A stretch of DNA of 64,000 bases from Nemertoderma westbladi (taxonomy: Eukaryota > Xenacoelomorpha > Nemertodermatida > Nemertodermatidae), in contig JAUCBJ010009141.1 of NCBI GenBank assembly GCA_032718475.1, positions 1 to 64,000 of the forward strand, written 5' to 3'. Below, one piece after another: positions 22,035 to 33,589 of this stretch. The notes below the pieces were generated by a model, which made no database searches, had not been told where the DNA came from, and worked only from the letters and a program-made list of their open reading frames with translations. Every line of letters begins with the position of its first letter. The first letter of the stretch is position 1. Both the position numbers and the translations under genes were made by a program.

Positions 22035-25000
22035 TTATTTACTTGTATTAGGTGGAGATTTGTAGTCTCCAGACTCGTTACGAGTCTCTTCAAGAAGTAC
22101 GAGACGTTGAGTCGGTCTGTCTACTGTACGACCGTCAATTGTCCGTACCGTCACAGTCCTTGTCACTCCATCCATAGATGGATGTGTGGCTAAAATGACA
22201 CCTGTTATCCAGAAGCGTCTTTTTAGATTCACTTCTGCCAACAGCACGTGATCTCCCGGCTTTAATGCGCGGGTGTTATTATACCAGTTTGTTCTGGCAG
22301 AAATAGAGGGCAAATAATGGTTTTGCCATATTTCCCAGAATTTGTTAGCCAGTAGTTGCGTGATTTTCCACGCTTTTCTACCGTAACTATCGCTTTCCAT
22401 TGGAATGGAAATCGGCGTCAATGTGGTCGGTGCCTGCATAAGCAGGTGTGCTGGTGTTAAAGCGAACTGAGATTGTTTGTCATCGGGTACTAATACTATT
22501 GGTCTAGTATTTAGTATTGCCTCGATTTCAACAAACAATGTTGTCAGTTGGTCGTCTGTCAGTATGTGGTTTACTGGAATGACTTTTGCCATGGCTGTCT
22601 TTATAGATCTAATCAATCTCTCCCAGACTCCGCCTCTCCAAGGACTATCTGGAGGATTAAACTTCCAAACAATCTTGTGAGGTTGCAGTTCGTTCGAGAT
22701 TTGATCATGATCTAATTTCTTAAAGGCTCTAGCAATCTCATTCCGAGCACCAACAAAGTTTGTCCCTTGGTCTGAGTACAAGCATTTTACTAGTCCGCGT
22801 CTAGCGATAAATCGCCGCAGTGCTAGTATAAACGCGTTGGTGGAAAGATCCATCACACGTTCAATATGAACTGCCCTACTGGACATACATGTGAAAATCA
22901 GTCCCCAGCGTTTTACTAGTATACGTCCACGTTTCGTATGTATGGGACCAAAGCAATCAATTCCAGTCTCTGTAAAAGGTGGTCTGAATGCTTGAAGTCG
23001 TGCTTGTGGTAGTTCACTCATTTCTTGGGTACCTATTCTAGAATGTACCTTTTTACAAATAATACACGTACGTGTCACTGAACTTAACGCTTTACTGGGT
23101 CTAATTAATACAAATCTAGTACGTAAGTAGGAAAGACAGTGGTGTCTTCCAGCGTGTTTCAGATGTAAATGTGCGTCCAGTATCATTGCACGTTGTAGTT
23201 CGTGGTGTTGCGGTATTATTATTGGGTACCTAAAGTTTGTGTTAAAGTCAATGTTTTGAAGCCGAGATTTATGACAAATTAAGCCATTATAAATAATCGG
23301 ACTCCAACTCAGTATCGGTGACGACTTGATTGGTTGACCTTGATGTATAGATGTGAATTCGCGCGCGAAATATCGCAGTTGGTAATGGCGAATTAATTTA
23401 ATCTCACACCTGTCAATCTCAGCCAATGTAAGTCGACGTGGAAAGTCGCGTTTGCCTTTAATGTATTGTACGAAACGTACAATCCACGCTAATTTTCGGC
23501 AAGCGTTTGTCCAAGAGTCTGTTAAGTTTACAATACGGTCGACGTAAGTATTTGTGACGTCATCAGGTAAGTCAATGGAGAATTTGGAAGGTTTTGAATT
23601 ACTAGAAGGGCCCACGGGTCCGCCGGTAAGTATTCCCTTGTTGACTGTTGATCCGTCCGGGTCTACAAGTAATTTGTCCTCCTTTGTCTTCTTATCTTGA
23701 TTGTCAGTACTTTGTAAGTCGATCGTTAATGGTGGTTTGAACTCTATGGGGTCAGCAGGTTTTGGTAAGCTTAATTTTCTGCCGACATTAATCCCAGGTT
23801 TCACCATAGGTTGTAAGTTCGGTATGTCTCTTGAGCGCAGAGTAACACCTGTATTTACATTAGCGTAGGTACTACCCACATCTGTAATACATGAGGTTTC
23901 ACCGTGCTTATGGTTGCTCAAGTGTGTCAAAATTGGTAGTTTGTCAATACAAGGCCGCTCCAATAGGGAAACTGCGGCTTTATTGTTAGTCGATACATTA
24001 CTAGTGTCTAGTCGACTGTCTAGTAATGTGTCTGGCGATACGTCTGGTAACGTATCTAGTTGTTTGTCAATAGAAGGCCGCTCCAATAGGGAAACTGCGG
24101 CTTTACTGTTTGTCAGTGTGTTACTAACGTCTGGTGGAACATTTTGTGACATGTCTGTCAAAACGTCTGGTTGACCGTCTGGCGATATGTCTGGTGTAGA
24201 AAGGCTCGCAAGTCTTCCTCTCTTGACCTTTGAAGTTATATCTTTCCATTTCGCCTTCGGTTTTTTCTTGAGTTTTGCCGCCGTCGTCCTTTTCTTTGTC
24301 TTCCCCTTTTTTGGTTTCTTGATTTCGGCGTCCTTAGGAATGGTGTTGGACTTGTTGTCGTATAACGGAGGCCAATCTTGTGTCGATTTCTGCAAGAACT
24401 GGGGTCCGTGTTGCCAAAACTCTTTGTTCTCCGGTTTACAGAATTCCTCTGGCATCATTCCTCGCGACGCAATATCAGCTGGGTTTTGTGGTCTTGGACA
24501 ATGTCGCCAATCCTCTTTTATTGAACGGTCTAGAATTTCCGCGCGACGGTTAGCTACGAATGTCTTGAATTCGAGTGTGTCGTTGTTTATGTAAAATAAA
24601 ACTAACGTCGCGTCAGTCCAATGAAATATCTATAAACTCGACTGTAGTTCTGTCTGTATGAGGTTCACGATGGTGGTTGACAGGGTCGCGGCTTGTAGCT
24701 CGGCTCGTGGTGTCGTCATATACTTAGTAGGCATGGTCTTAGCCTTAGAAGTAATGAGCGAAACATCGAACTCGTCCGATTCTACTTGTCTGCGCAAATA
24801 CGCTGCCACACCAAAACCGTTGTCACTGGCGTCAGAAAAACAGTGTAGTTCCAAGTTGTCAGGAAATGTACTCTGTAATGGAAAGTAAACCCTGGGTATG
24901 AAATAATCCTCTAGTGAAGATAATTCCGCCTCCCAGGTCTTCCATAAGTCCACTTGGTCTGATGAGATCGGCTCGTCCCATGTTAGTCCATCCTTCCATA

Positions 25001-28000
25001 TACTGCGCATATAAATGCGGGCTTGCAGTATCACTGGACTGATGAATCCTAACGGATCGAACAATCAGCTCAATTTTGACAAGCATGATCTCTTGGTCAG
25101 TGTGTTTCCTTGACTGTCCAGTCTCACCTTCACTCGAAAGTTGTCTGTGTTTGGGTCCCAAAAGAGCCCCAACACCTTAGTCGTCGGTAGTGGTTCGAAC
25201 TCTAGGTCTATGTCACCACCTCCACGCTCAGTAGTTCCGAATGAGTCAACTAATTCGGCACTGTTTGAGGCGAATTTGGTGAGGTTAAAACCTCCGCCCG
25301 CCAAGCAGTCCCGTAATTGATGTGCTACTGTTGTAGCACGTTCTACTGTGTCGCAACTCTGTAATCCGTCATCAACGTAAAAGTCACGCTCCACAATTCT
25401 AATTATCTCTGGGTCATACAGATGTTTCTGATCTCTAGCGGCTTGCTTCAAGGCGTACATCGTACAATTTGGGCTGTCTCTGGCACCGAAAACGCGAACT
25501 TGCATTTGGTAAGTCGCTGGTGGTAGACTTAAGTCCCCTTCCGGATACCAGAGAAACCGCAAACTGTCTCTGTCTCGCTCTAACGCTTTTACTTGGTGAA
25601 ACATCGCTTCAACGTCGCAAGTAAAGGCTACTTGACGCTGACGGAAGCGCATAATCACCCCCATAAGATAATTATTCATGTTCGGTCCATCCATCAACTC
25701 ACTATTGAGGGACATTCCCTCAAACAGAGCCGCACAGACATTGACTACGCGTACTTTATCTGGTTTGTCGGGATGTCTCACATAGTGATGTGGCAGGTAG
25801 TATGTCTGGTCGGTCACTCGCTCCGGGTTAGTCATTCGGATAGCGTATCCTTCAGTCAAATACGTCTCCATCTGAGTGTTGTACTGCAGATGGGCTTTCT
25901 CGTCCTTTAATAGACGTTGTCGTATTGAGTGTAGACGTCTTAAAGCCAGTGGATAGTTGTTTATAAGTTTAGGACTTTGGCTACGCCATAACATCCCCAC
26001 CTCGTAATGTCCGTCCTCCGTCTGTCGGATAGTATCCTCCATGATCTTCAGAGATTGTTTCTCCTGTTCCGACATACAAGGTTCGTAGCTACCAGGTTCA
26101 GCTGTATCTTGTTCTAACCACCTGATAGTCTTCTCCGTTAATTCTTTGTCCAAGGCGGCTTGTTCCAACTGATGAATTTTCAACGCGTCATCATCGATAT
26201 CGACGGGCACTGTTGAGGTTATTGGGGTAGGTAGACTCGCAAGCCTATCATCTGTCGTCGATGGAATCTCTAGCTGACTCGTCTTCTCCCCAAGTTCTAA
26301 ACTCACCTGGTGGGTTAGCTGCTCCTTGTGACTTATCATACTAGTTACACGTCTGTCATGTTTTGTCGACTGTAGCGTAGTATGGTTCACGTCATGTGAA
26401 AAGGAATGTATTGAATTTGTAGTTAATAAACTACATGTACTCTGTACATCGTCTTCCTCGTCACTTACGTCTAGTGTGCGCACAGGCGCTCGAGTATACC
26501 ACCCTATCGGCGTTCTGCAGGCGTATGCGTTTCCTGCTACAACTGCCGATGGTCTGGTTTCCCACACCTGATGTAGGTTGAATTGGTCCGTCCCGATCAG
26601 CATTGCTACCGATCTATAATTGACAGGACATTCGGGTACACCAAGGTGTCTGAAATACTTACGGTCCTCTAAAGATTGTTCCGGCACTGGACCTAGTAGG
26701 TTACTAAAGTCCTTCGTGGCCGCAAAGGTTAGATCTCTAAAGGGTAACAAAGACCTCTCCCTCTCGCTGTGTTGCGATTTTGGAAGAAGAGAGTCTAAGT
26801 CCAACTTAACTCGTGTCACTGGTATTGCACGCTGTCCGTGCATACTACTTACTGTATAACTGACGTGTTTACCTTGTCTGAGATCCGTTACGACGTCAGC
26901 TATCTTTTCATCCACGTAACTGTGAGATGAGGCTGAGTCTAGAATCGCGTAAATCCTCTTACTCCCCTTTGTGCCAGTGATCTTAATCGGGATTACACTG
27001 AATCCCTTCAGTTGGTCAGTGGTCAGGAGCGCGATCGACGGTTGTTCGTCTCCATTGGAATATACATCGTCGTCTTCTGATTCTTCGTCCGACGATCCGG
27101 ATTGTTCTGAGAAGCAATCCTCAATATGGGTCACGAATGTTGGAGTCGTTTTCGATTCTCGTTTTCGGTAAGCCGCATCACATCTCGCTGCTGCTTCCGG
27201 GTGTTCCCTGGCGAAGCGTTTCGTCGGCGTGTGGCTGTATGTGTGGAGCAGACCGTCGTGGTTGCGTCCACAGGATGGACAAGTGTCGGTATTTGGGCAA
27301 TCCTTACGGACGTGTCCGTGTCGCGTACACCGCCAACAAGAGTCCAGTGGCCGTATCTGCAGCCGTCGTTCTTCCGAGTTCAACTCGCGAAATTGTCGAC
27401 AACCTCGTAACTTGTGACCAATATACCGCTTACCTAGATGTTCGCAGTATTGGCAGCCGTTGAAGTCGGTGCTGAGTTGCTGTCTCGTCTGTTTCGTCCC
27501 AATGGGCGCAGATACTCTATTACCGTCTGAGAATTGTCGTGATTCCGTCGGTGTGGCGTAAGTGGCCGTCTTTGTGGATGTTGTCTGGGGTTTTTGTCGG
27601 TTGGAGGATGGCAGTGTGATCCCTTCTGCCACGATGTGCTGGTCGGTGTAGTTAGATCGAGTTTCTACTACCGCCTCCCTGGATATTAAAAGGTACACAT
27701 CTTCTAATTTTAGGAATCCTCCTCGCTCCTCTCGCTGGTATTCGACCTTCATCCACTCCCGACGAAGTCGATGGTGGAGTCGTCCTATTATCTTTAATAG
27801 AACTGTAGGGGTATTCCCGTAATCAAGTTGTCCAATTGATCTTAAAGTAGTGATAGCGTTCTTGATTTCGTCAGCTAGTTTTAGTAAGTCGACGGGTTTA
27901 GTGATAGCCCCTCCCTTACAGAGTTCCTCTATTACTGACCTGGCCATGCTCACTGTACCTCCGTATATCGAAGTTAAACGATCGTACGCTAGTTCGAAAG

Positions 28001-30761
28001 CGTCCGGTACACCGACGAAAGTCTCCGCCAAACGTTTAGGTTCTCCTGACAACGTTTGGAGCAGGTAATTGAACTTCTCCCGTGATGTAAAGGCGCACAC
28101 GGCGATCTGGGATTCGATATAGTCTACGAAGGTATGCCAGTGTTTTGAGCTACCGGAAAACTTCGGTGGTTGTTGTACCGGCAATCCCTGTCTGGCTGCG
28201 AATTTTGCTATCTCCTCGGCAACGTTCAGAGTTTCGCGTCCTTGGTTGGTAACCTGGTTGATGTTCTCCCTTCTAGGCGCTTTTCCCTGATACGATGTGG
28301 GGTTTGAAGGTACCGGTCTTTGTGGTGCCTTCGGGTGTCTATTGTGTTCGAATTCGGTGTTCCTCGAACTATCGGTTTGAACTTCCTCCAGACGCTCCTC
28401 GATCTGAGCCAACTTGTTGACAACTGGTCGCAGAATGTCGGCGAACTGTTGTGTACTAATTGCGTCCGTTGGTTGTAACGCCTTCTGTATTGGTGTATTC
28501 TGTGGAGGATTGTCTGCAAAGGAGTTGTCTGAACGCTCGCGTTTATATTCATCGGCCGCCCCTGTTCTAAATACCTCGCGTTTCGGGTAATCCGATTCGC
28601 TCGAAGTACTACTATCATCTGGATATGGTGGTCGACGTGCTCGCGTCCGTTGCGTCGTTCGAATTCTAACGGCTCGTCTCGGAACATCGTCCACTGATCT
28701 CCGTTGTTCGGTAGGCTCACAAGTCTTCCTCGAAGTCGTAGATTGTGACGTAAACTGATTGAATGGTCGCGTTTCCACTGTTCTCCGTTGTTCGGTAGGC
28801 TCACAAGTCTTCCTCGAAGTCGTAGATTGTGACGTAAACTGATTGAATGGTCGCGTTTCCACTGTTCTCCGTTGTTCGGTAGGCTCACAAGTCTTCCTCG
28901 AAGTCGTAGATTGTGACGTAAACTGATTGAACGGTGGTCGGACGACCGCGTTTGAATCCAAAGGCCTTGTAGGCCGAAATGTCATTGGGTAATCGTAGTG
29001 CGTATCGGGTTTAGGTGTCAAAGGTGGACTCACCTGTTTTGTCGTCAGTAGTGCAGGTCCGACTAATAAACTACTACGATCTGTAATCGGTGGGTTACTT
29101 ACCTTGACTCTCGGAATAGGCGACGACGCTGCTCTTGGCGGTATAAACTCGTCCGGAATAACAAACCTGTGTTCCGTCGCACCATGGATAGGAGAAATAT
29201 CACTACTACCCGCAATCGAAACAGGTTCCTTAGTCGTAACCGGTGCAAACATATGAGTTACCTGTGGGAATCGTTGACACACGTCTTTTACTAATTGTCG
29301 TTCCCGTCTGGGTGCTCCTACGCTTCCTTCCTTCTTCCGTTCCTGAATTTGGCGATGTCTTACCTCTAACTGGTCCAAATCATGTCCGTCACGAGATCTC
29401 ATCGATCGATCGCGGGCTAGAAGATCCAGATTTTCCTTGGTTTCGGCTAATTCTCTCGCCCTTTTCTCAAGTTCGAAACGAAGTTTAACTTCCTTTTCTC
29501 GTTGTTCCGTTTGTTGTTGTTGCGCCTCGAACTCTGCTTGTCGTATCGCTTGTTGGGCTTTTATTTGCCGTGTCTTCATCTCGACTCTGGCTTCCGAAAC
29601 TAATCTTTGTCGCTCTAACTCTGCCGCAGCCGTTTGTCGCTCTAACTCTGCCGCAGCCGTTTGTCGCTCTAACTCTGCCGCTGCCGCTGCCGCTGCCGTT
29701 TGTCGCTCTAACTCGGCTGTTGCCGTTCGTTGCGCTAACTCGGCCGCTGCCGCTTGTTGGGCAATGTCCAACTCTAACCTTTCCATTTCGGCCGCTTCGA
29801 GTTCGGCTTGTTCCTGCAGATGAGAGATTCTCGCTACATTCGCAACACGTATTTTCTCTTCCTCTACTGCTGTTTGTATCATTAGAAGTTGAGCTTGTTC
29901 TTCCATCTCGTGTTGCTGTCTGTAGAACTGTTGCTGTTGTCGAGCAACTTCTGACGTGACCATACTTCCCTCGCAGATTTCGCTACGAATACTTACCAGC
30001 GATTGATTTAGTATTCCCGGAGCCGATTCGATTTGTGCGAATGAAGTTTCCCTCGTGTATTCCGGCACGGTTTCCAAATCGCCGACGTCTTCGCCGCACA
30101 TGCGTAAGTGGTCCGTCAGGTGTTTTAATTGTCCATCCAGTCGGTACAGTTCCTGTTCTTCCTCGGGCTGTAATAATTCGTCCGAAACTGACTCACCTAA
30201 CAACTGGTCCGCTTGTTCCTGTTGTATCTGTCTAATCGTCGACTTAAACTGAATCAGTTTCTCTCTAGTGATCATTAGTTTCTCGAGGATTCTAAGTTGA
30301 GTATCCATGTCCTGTCTCTGTCTAGCTAGATCTTGTAGGCCAACTAGATTATCTACGGACTTATATACTTTACTCTGTACTCTAACCTGGAGGGTGTAGA
30401 ACTCGAATCGAGACATCGGAGCGGTCAACCCGTCTAATATGCGTTGGCCTTCTCCAATGCTCCTGGTTATATGCGCCATGTATCCTCCGACGCTTCTAAC
30501 CACACTTTCTGTGCTTCCTGCTGAACTTACCATTTCCGTTTCCCTATGTCTAGGTTGCGGAACAGTTAGAAAGTCCTCGGTCCTGCCGTCGCCTCGTACT
30601 ACGGCATCCGGTACTCCCGTTGGATGTACTGGTGACGCACACGGTGTAGGTTCGGTAGGCTCGCGAGTCTTCCCCTGTTGTTCTTCCGCTGCTGACTTAT
30701 CTCCGTCACACGAGTCATAGTCGGTTTGTGTATTCTTCGTATAGTCTTGTTTGTCACTCAT
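22035..30761 (-). CDS. gag-pol: gag-pol polyprotein of the BEL/Pao element, one frame with two internal stops
   Basis: One reading frame of 2,909 codons interrupted by TGA (25065-25067, codon 1899) and TAG (24630-24632, codon 2044). Domain order by codon: long N-terminal Gag with coiled coil and Gln/Glu/Ala-rich repeats (about 150-480), a three-fold 28-residue repeat (about 610-690), DUF1759-like Gag core (865-1030), cysteine knuckles (1100-1165), aspartic protease with LDSASS (about 1270), reverse transcriptase with YVDD (1795-1798), RNase H with FSDAS (about 1970) and WTDA (about 2048), a Lys-rich and PDVS-rich linker, then integrase with an HHCC zinc site (about 2520-2567), catalytic D2602, D2664 and E2714, and a DUF5641-like end. 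All catalytic motifs are kept. The stops separate RT from RNase H and integrase, so without readthrough this copy cannot make a full Pol. Confidence 0.93.
23935..24112 (-). repeat. Direct repeat of about 45 bp within the pol linker
   Basis: A block including GGCCGCTCCAATAGGGAAAC occurs near 23953 and 24074 (offset about 122 bp), in the same frame, so the protein linker between RNase H and integrase holds a repeated KAAVSLLERP segment. Confidence 0.8.
24630..24632 (-). other. In-frame TAG stop within the RNase H region of pol
   Basis: The frame is identical on both sides and a conserved WTDA motif follows a few codons later, so the stop lies inside the domain. No frameshift accompanies it. 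The next base is A, not the C favoured in known readthrough contexts. Confidence 0.85.
25065..25067 (-). other. In-frame TGA stop between RT and RNase H in pol
   Basis: The stop sits directly before the conserved FDPLGF motif of BEL/Pao polymerases, and the frame continues unchanged. The next base is T. A point mutation is the simplest reading. Confidence 0.85.
28697..28935 (-). repeat. 84-bp tandem repeat, three copies, in gag
   Basis: Three nearly identical 84-bp units encode a 28-residue repeat rich in Ser/Thr that includes RKTCEPTEQRR. Each unit holds one copy of the dispersed 16-nt motif at 84-bp spacing (28714, 28798, 28882). Confidence 0.95.
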
Positions 30762-31570
30762 TTCGGTAGTTGTAAGTCAAGTGAAGTGAGTGTCAAAGTA
30801 TCGAGTTTACCGTATTTGTATAAAACGGTACTAATTACAGTCTTATAAAATTAGCCTACCGGCCGATTTTATAGCAGATGGATAAAATTAGCCTAAACGG
30901 CCAATTTTACAGCAAATGAATGTCACGGAATAAGTATATAATAAAATTAGCCTAGCGGCCAATTTTATAACAAATAAATCGGATAACGATATGCGTTATC
31001 AAAAGGTAAATTAAATACAATAATACGGACTAATTCAGCAATGAACAAAGAAATCATACGGAATGCATAAATACTTGAGACAGTGGAACCCACAATAATT
31101 TTAACTAATACGGTAATGCCTAACTTATTTATGCAACTTTTCGAACTCACCCACTCCAATAATTCTCCAGAAAAACAGATTCCCAGATACAAACCGAACG
31201 TGAACCTTTCCGTTTTTAACGTTGCGGACGAAACGCGATTTTCCCAACCAAAGTTGTTGGGTTATCTATCTCCCAAACTTGCTAAACACGGTCTTGCTCC
31301 CGTTACAGTCTAGAAATGAGTTCTGAATCCTGAAAAAACAAAAGAGTTAGGTTTTACTTTACGAAAATTTTGTACCGGTACAATATGGTATTTAAACCCT
31401 TTTAAACACCGGTATTCAATTCCAAAAATATTTTACACGCGGTTCAAATCAAATTTTTATTTCAAAAAATTAGCACTTAGCTAATCAAATACGAATTTTT
31501 ACCTCAAAATACAAAATTTTCAAATAACTTTAGTCCTACCGAACCGTAGATCAGTAAAACACATTCCTAC
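30762..31570 (-). other. 5' leader of the BEL/Pao element
   Basis: Noncoding between the 5' LTR and the gag ATG. It should hold the primer-binding site next to 31570 and the packaging signal; I could not match the primer site to a tRNA. A donor-like GTGAGT lies on the minus strand at 31145-31150. Open frames here are short and not supported. Confidence 0.7.
30843..30976 (-). repeat. Three hairpin-forming repeats in the leader
   Basis: Three related units (about 30843-30876, 30881-30919, 30939-30976) of the form ATAAAATTAGCC-TAnn-GGCCAATTTTAT. Each is an inverted repeat able to form a stem of about 10-12 bp with a small loop. Position just upstream of gag fits an RNA dimerisation or packaging element. 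Confidence 0.75.
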
Positions 31571-33072
31571 TAATTGAAGAGATACGCCTATTCCTACTAT
31601 TGGAAGAGACGGTAACAATACCTGCAATATCCTACTGTAAAGTTTGTAAATCAAATCATAAATCCGACCTTCTCACCAAAACAGTAAACTCTAAGTAAGC
31701 GAATATATTGCAGTATCGATCTCTTATAACCGGTGAGGCAGAAAACAGTCTACGAGCAGACAAACTTCGATAAAACAAATCCCGCGCAGCGAATCCTAAA
31801 ATCAGGCTGACTCACTGACGGACTAAGAGGCTCGTATACTTTGCCGCGGTGTGATTTATATGGTTGGGCAAAGGGACGCTAGCTAGGTATAGAGCAGATT
31901 TGGAGATGTCTAACTAGCGGGCAAAGCACAGTACGGACAAAGTTAATTTTATATATTTCGAGGTGTAAATAATTTCTAACGCGCGTGTGTTAATTCTGAA
32001 CGGTCAAAACAGTTTTGCTCCTTCACATATATAATTACTGGGTACGGTGTGCATTTTACGAATATTCTAATTTTATAACTTGTAGGTCCAATACTCACGA
32101 ATGGCAAGGTTCCTTCCCCTCTTGCGTATTTCCAGGACTCAAATTCAGGCATAAGGTTAATACTACGCCCAGAATTCGGCAATTTTAGGTACCGGGTCCC
32201 TGATACTAAGAAGAGATGTGTTAGTTTACTACTGTAGGCGTACAGGTACTAATAGCTATCCTGGCTCCTATCTAGAATTTTAGTCACCCAGGTAGTCCAG
32301 GTAACTTCCTATTAGGGCGTTGGCGGGGACACGGTAGATGTTAGTATATCCCTGATAGCCTCAATTTATTTGCGCCTAGCGTAAACTGCCCTACCGCCTG
32401 AACGGTACAATCCTAATTCAGGTGAAAACACAGCAACCCCCCTAGCCTACAAGTTCTAATGCACTGGACACCGTTGTACGGCAAATAGTCGCACACACAC
32501 CTGTACTTAGCAAGAGTTAAGCGTACAGTTTGCTGCACCCTAACCAATGTGTATGCCTTGTACCGGTGTGCCTACGTCCTATCTGCGTACTAGTATCGGC
32601 CTGCGCTATCCCTCCCCCCGTAGGAATGTGAAGGTCTACTGTGGGTTTTCCTGAATCAAGACAGTACAGTCTCTATGATGTAATTTTAGGCTTGCAGCGT
32701 GTCACTACGTCTACCTTTGATCTTTTGGTCTTATACTTAGGTAGCAAGGATCGAACGCTGTCTAACCTTTCAGGCGATGGGCGAATAACTCTAGATGGTA
32801 TTGCGGGTTGTCTCTCGTCTACATTCCCGTGATGTTCCCGTTCATTGCTGCGGCCCGATCTCTAGCCGGCCATCCCGTCCCTGAGTTTGTTCACCGTAGT
32901 GAATTCATAGTAAAACAGAAAAGCTGAGAGAATATTCTGACTTTATTACAGAAGACACAATTATAATACAATGTAATCTGAGAATAAACTAAGCACGACA
33001 GAATAAATCTGAGAAGTATAGATTGAAGATTGAGAGATTGAAGTATAAAGTATACTAATGAACGAAATCGCA

Positions 33073-33082
33073 CCTTTATATA
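33073..33082 (-). promoter_or_regulatory. TATA box in the 5' LTR (element promoter)
   Basis: TATATAAAGG on the minus strand, with a 22-bp palindrome about 20 bp upstream and three CCAAT-type boxes beyond it. Confidence 0.6.
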
Positions 33083-33290
33083 CTAAATTTGTGCCGCAAT
33101 CAATCGAGAAAATTCTCGATTGTTCTATGGGTTCTAACAAGGTTTTAAAGATAGCTTATTGGTCCAGCTAATATATAACTTGCACGACATTGGTTACAAT
33201 CAAATAACTACAGCCTTATTGGTACAGACAAATGCAATTAATTTGTAGCGGTTAATTTAAATGAGTTGAAATTCTGCACAAAAAATAATT

Positions 33291-33368
33291 CGCACTTACT
33301 AGGATTCGAACTCGATACCTACTACACATATAATTTCCAACGCTCTACCAACTGAGCTACTGAACCAC
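33291..33368 (-). pseudogene. tRNA-like sequence inside the 5' LTR
   Basis: Identical to 16569-16646. A box and B box (+ 33302-33313) are intact in sequence but the tRNA stems are not. If used by RNA polymerase III it would start transcription in U3 in the same direction as the element. Confidence 0.6.
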
Positions 33369-33589
33369 TTGACCGATAGATGTACAATAGATAGAACCAA
33401 TACTAATGAGAACTCAAAGCAATCTTTACAAAGTTAATTCGAATAAAATAAAATTTTGAAAATCCACGGCATTTAGGGAATATAATTCTATAATTACATT
33501 TCATTAAATATTAATTGTAACATCTCTATTTTTGATTTACACCGGTTTTTTGGTGTTAGCAATTGGATGGAATTCATATAAATTGATTT

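Larger units (their letters stand above)
17071..30673 (-). repeat. Dispersed 16-nt motif, about ten copies in one orientation
   Basis: Reference (+ strand) GGCTCGCAAGTCTTCC. Exact: 17071-17086, 21727-21742, 24203-24218. One mismatch: 20592-20607, 28714-28729, 28798-28813, 28882-28897, 30658-30673. Three mismatches: 17617-17632. Four mismatches: 26234-26249. Some pairs match further: 21727 and 24203 share flanks over about 26 bp, and 30658 matches the 28-kb copies over about 24 bp. Copies fall in coding DNA in all three codon phases and in noncoding spacers. The centre CTCGCGAG of some copies is palindromic. Confidence 0.9.
14849..33492 (-). mobile_element. Complete BEL/Pao LTR retrotransposon
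   Basis: An 18.6-kb element on the minus strand bounded by two 1,922-bp direct repeats and a 5-bp target duplication ATTAC (14844-14848 and 33493-33497). Order in sense direction: 5' LTR, leader, gag-pol, spacer, ORF2, ORF3, AT-rich 3' noncoding region, 3' LTR. The BEL/Pao assignment rests on the pol order (protease, RT with YVDD, RNase H, integrase), the Gag domain of DUF1759 type and the C-terminal DUF5641-type domain. It is longer than typical BEL elements because of a long coiled-coil Gag N-terminus, long LTRs and two extra ORFs. The LTR ends are not TG...CA, so the exact edges rest on the ATTAC repeat. Confidence 0.93.
31571..33492 (-). repeat. 5' LTR of the BEL/Pao element
   Basis: Promoter LTR for the minus-strand element. 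Same content as the 3' LTR: tRNA-like module 33291-33368, palindrome 33101-33122, TATA box 33073-33082, AATAAA 32942-32947, then a long GC-richer U5. The right edge is followed by the target duplication ATTAC and the second arm of the piggyBac-type element. Confidence 0.95.

Noticed and set aside
28226-28888. Alternative minus-strand frame of 220 codons over gag
   Set aside because: A shadow frame caused by the 84-bp repeats, which keep every frame open. The gag frame is the real one.
31083-31313. Short plus-strand frame in the retrotransposon leader
   Set aside because: 76 codons, no homology recognised, antisense to the element leader. Not supported.
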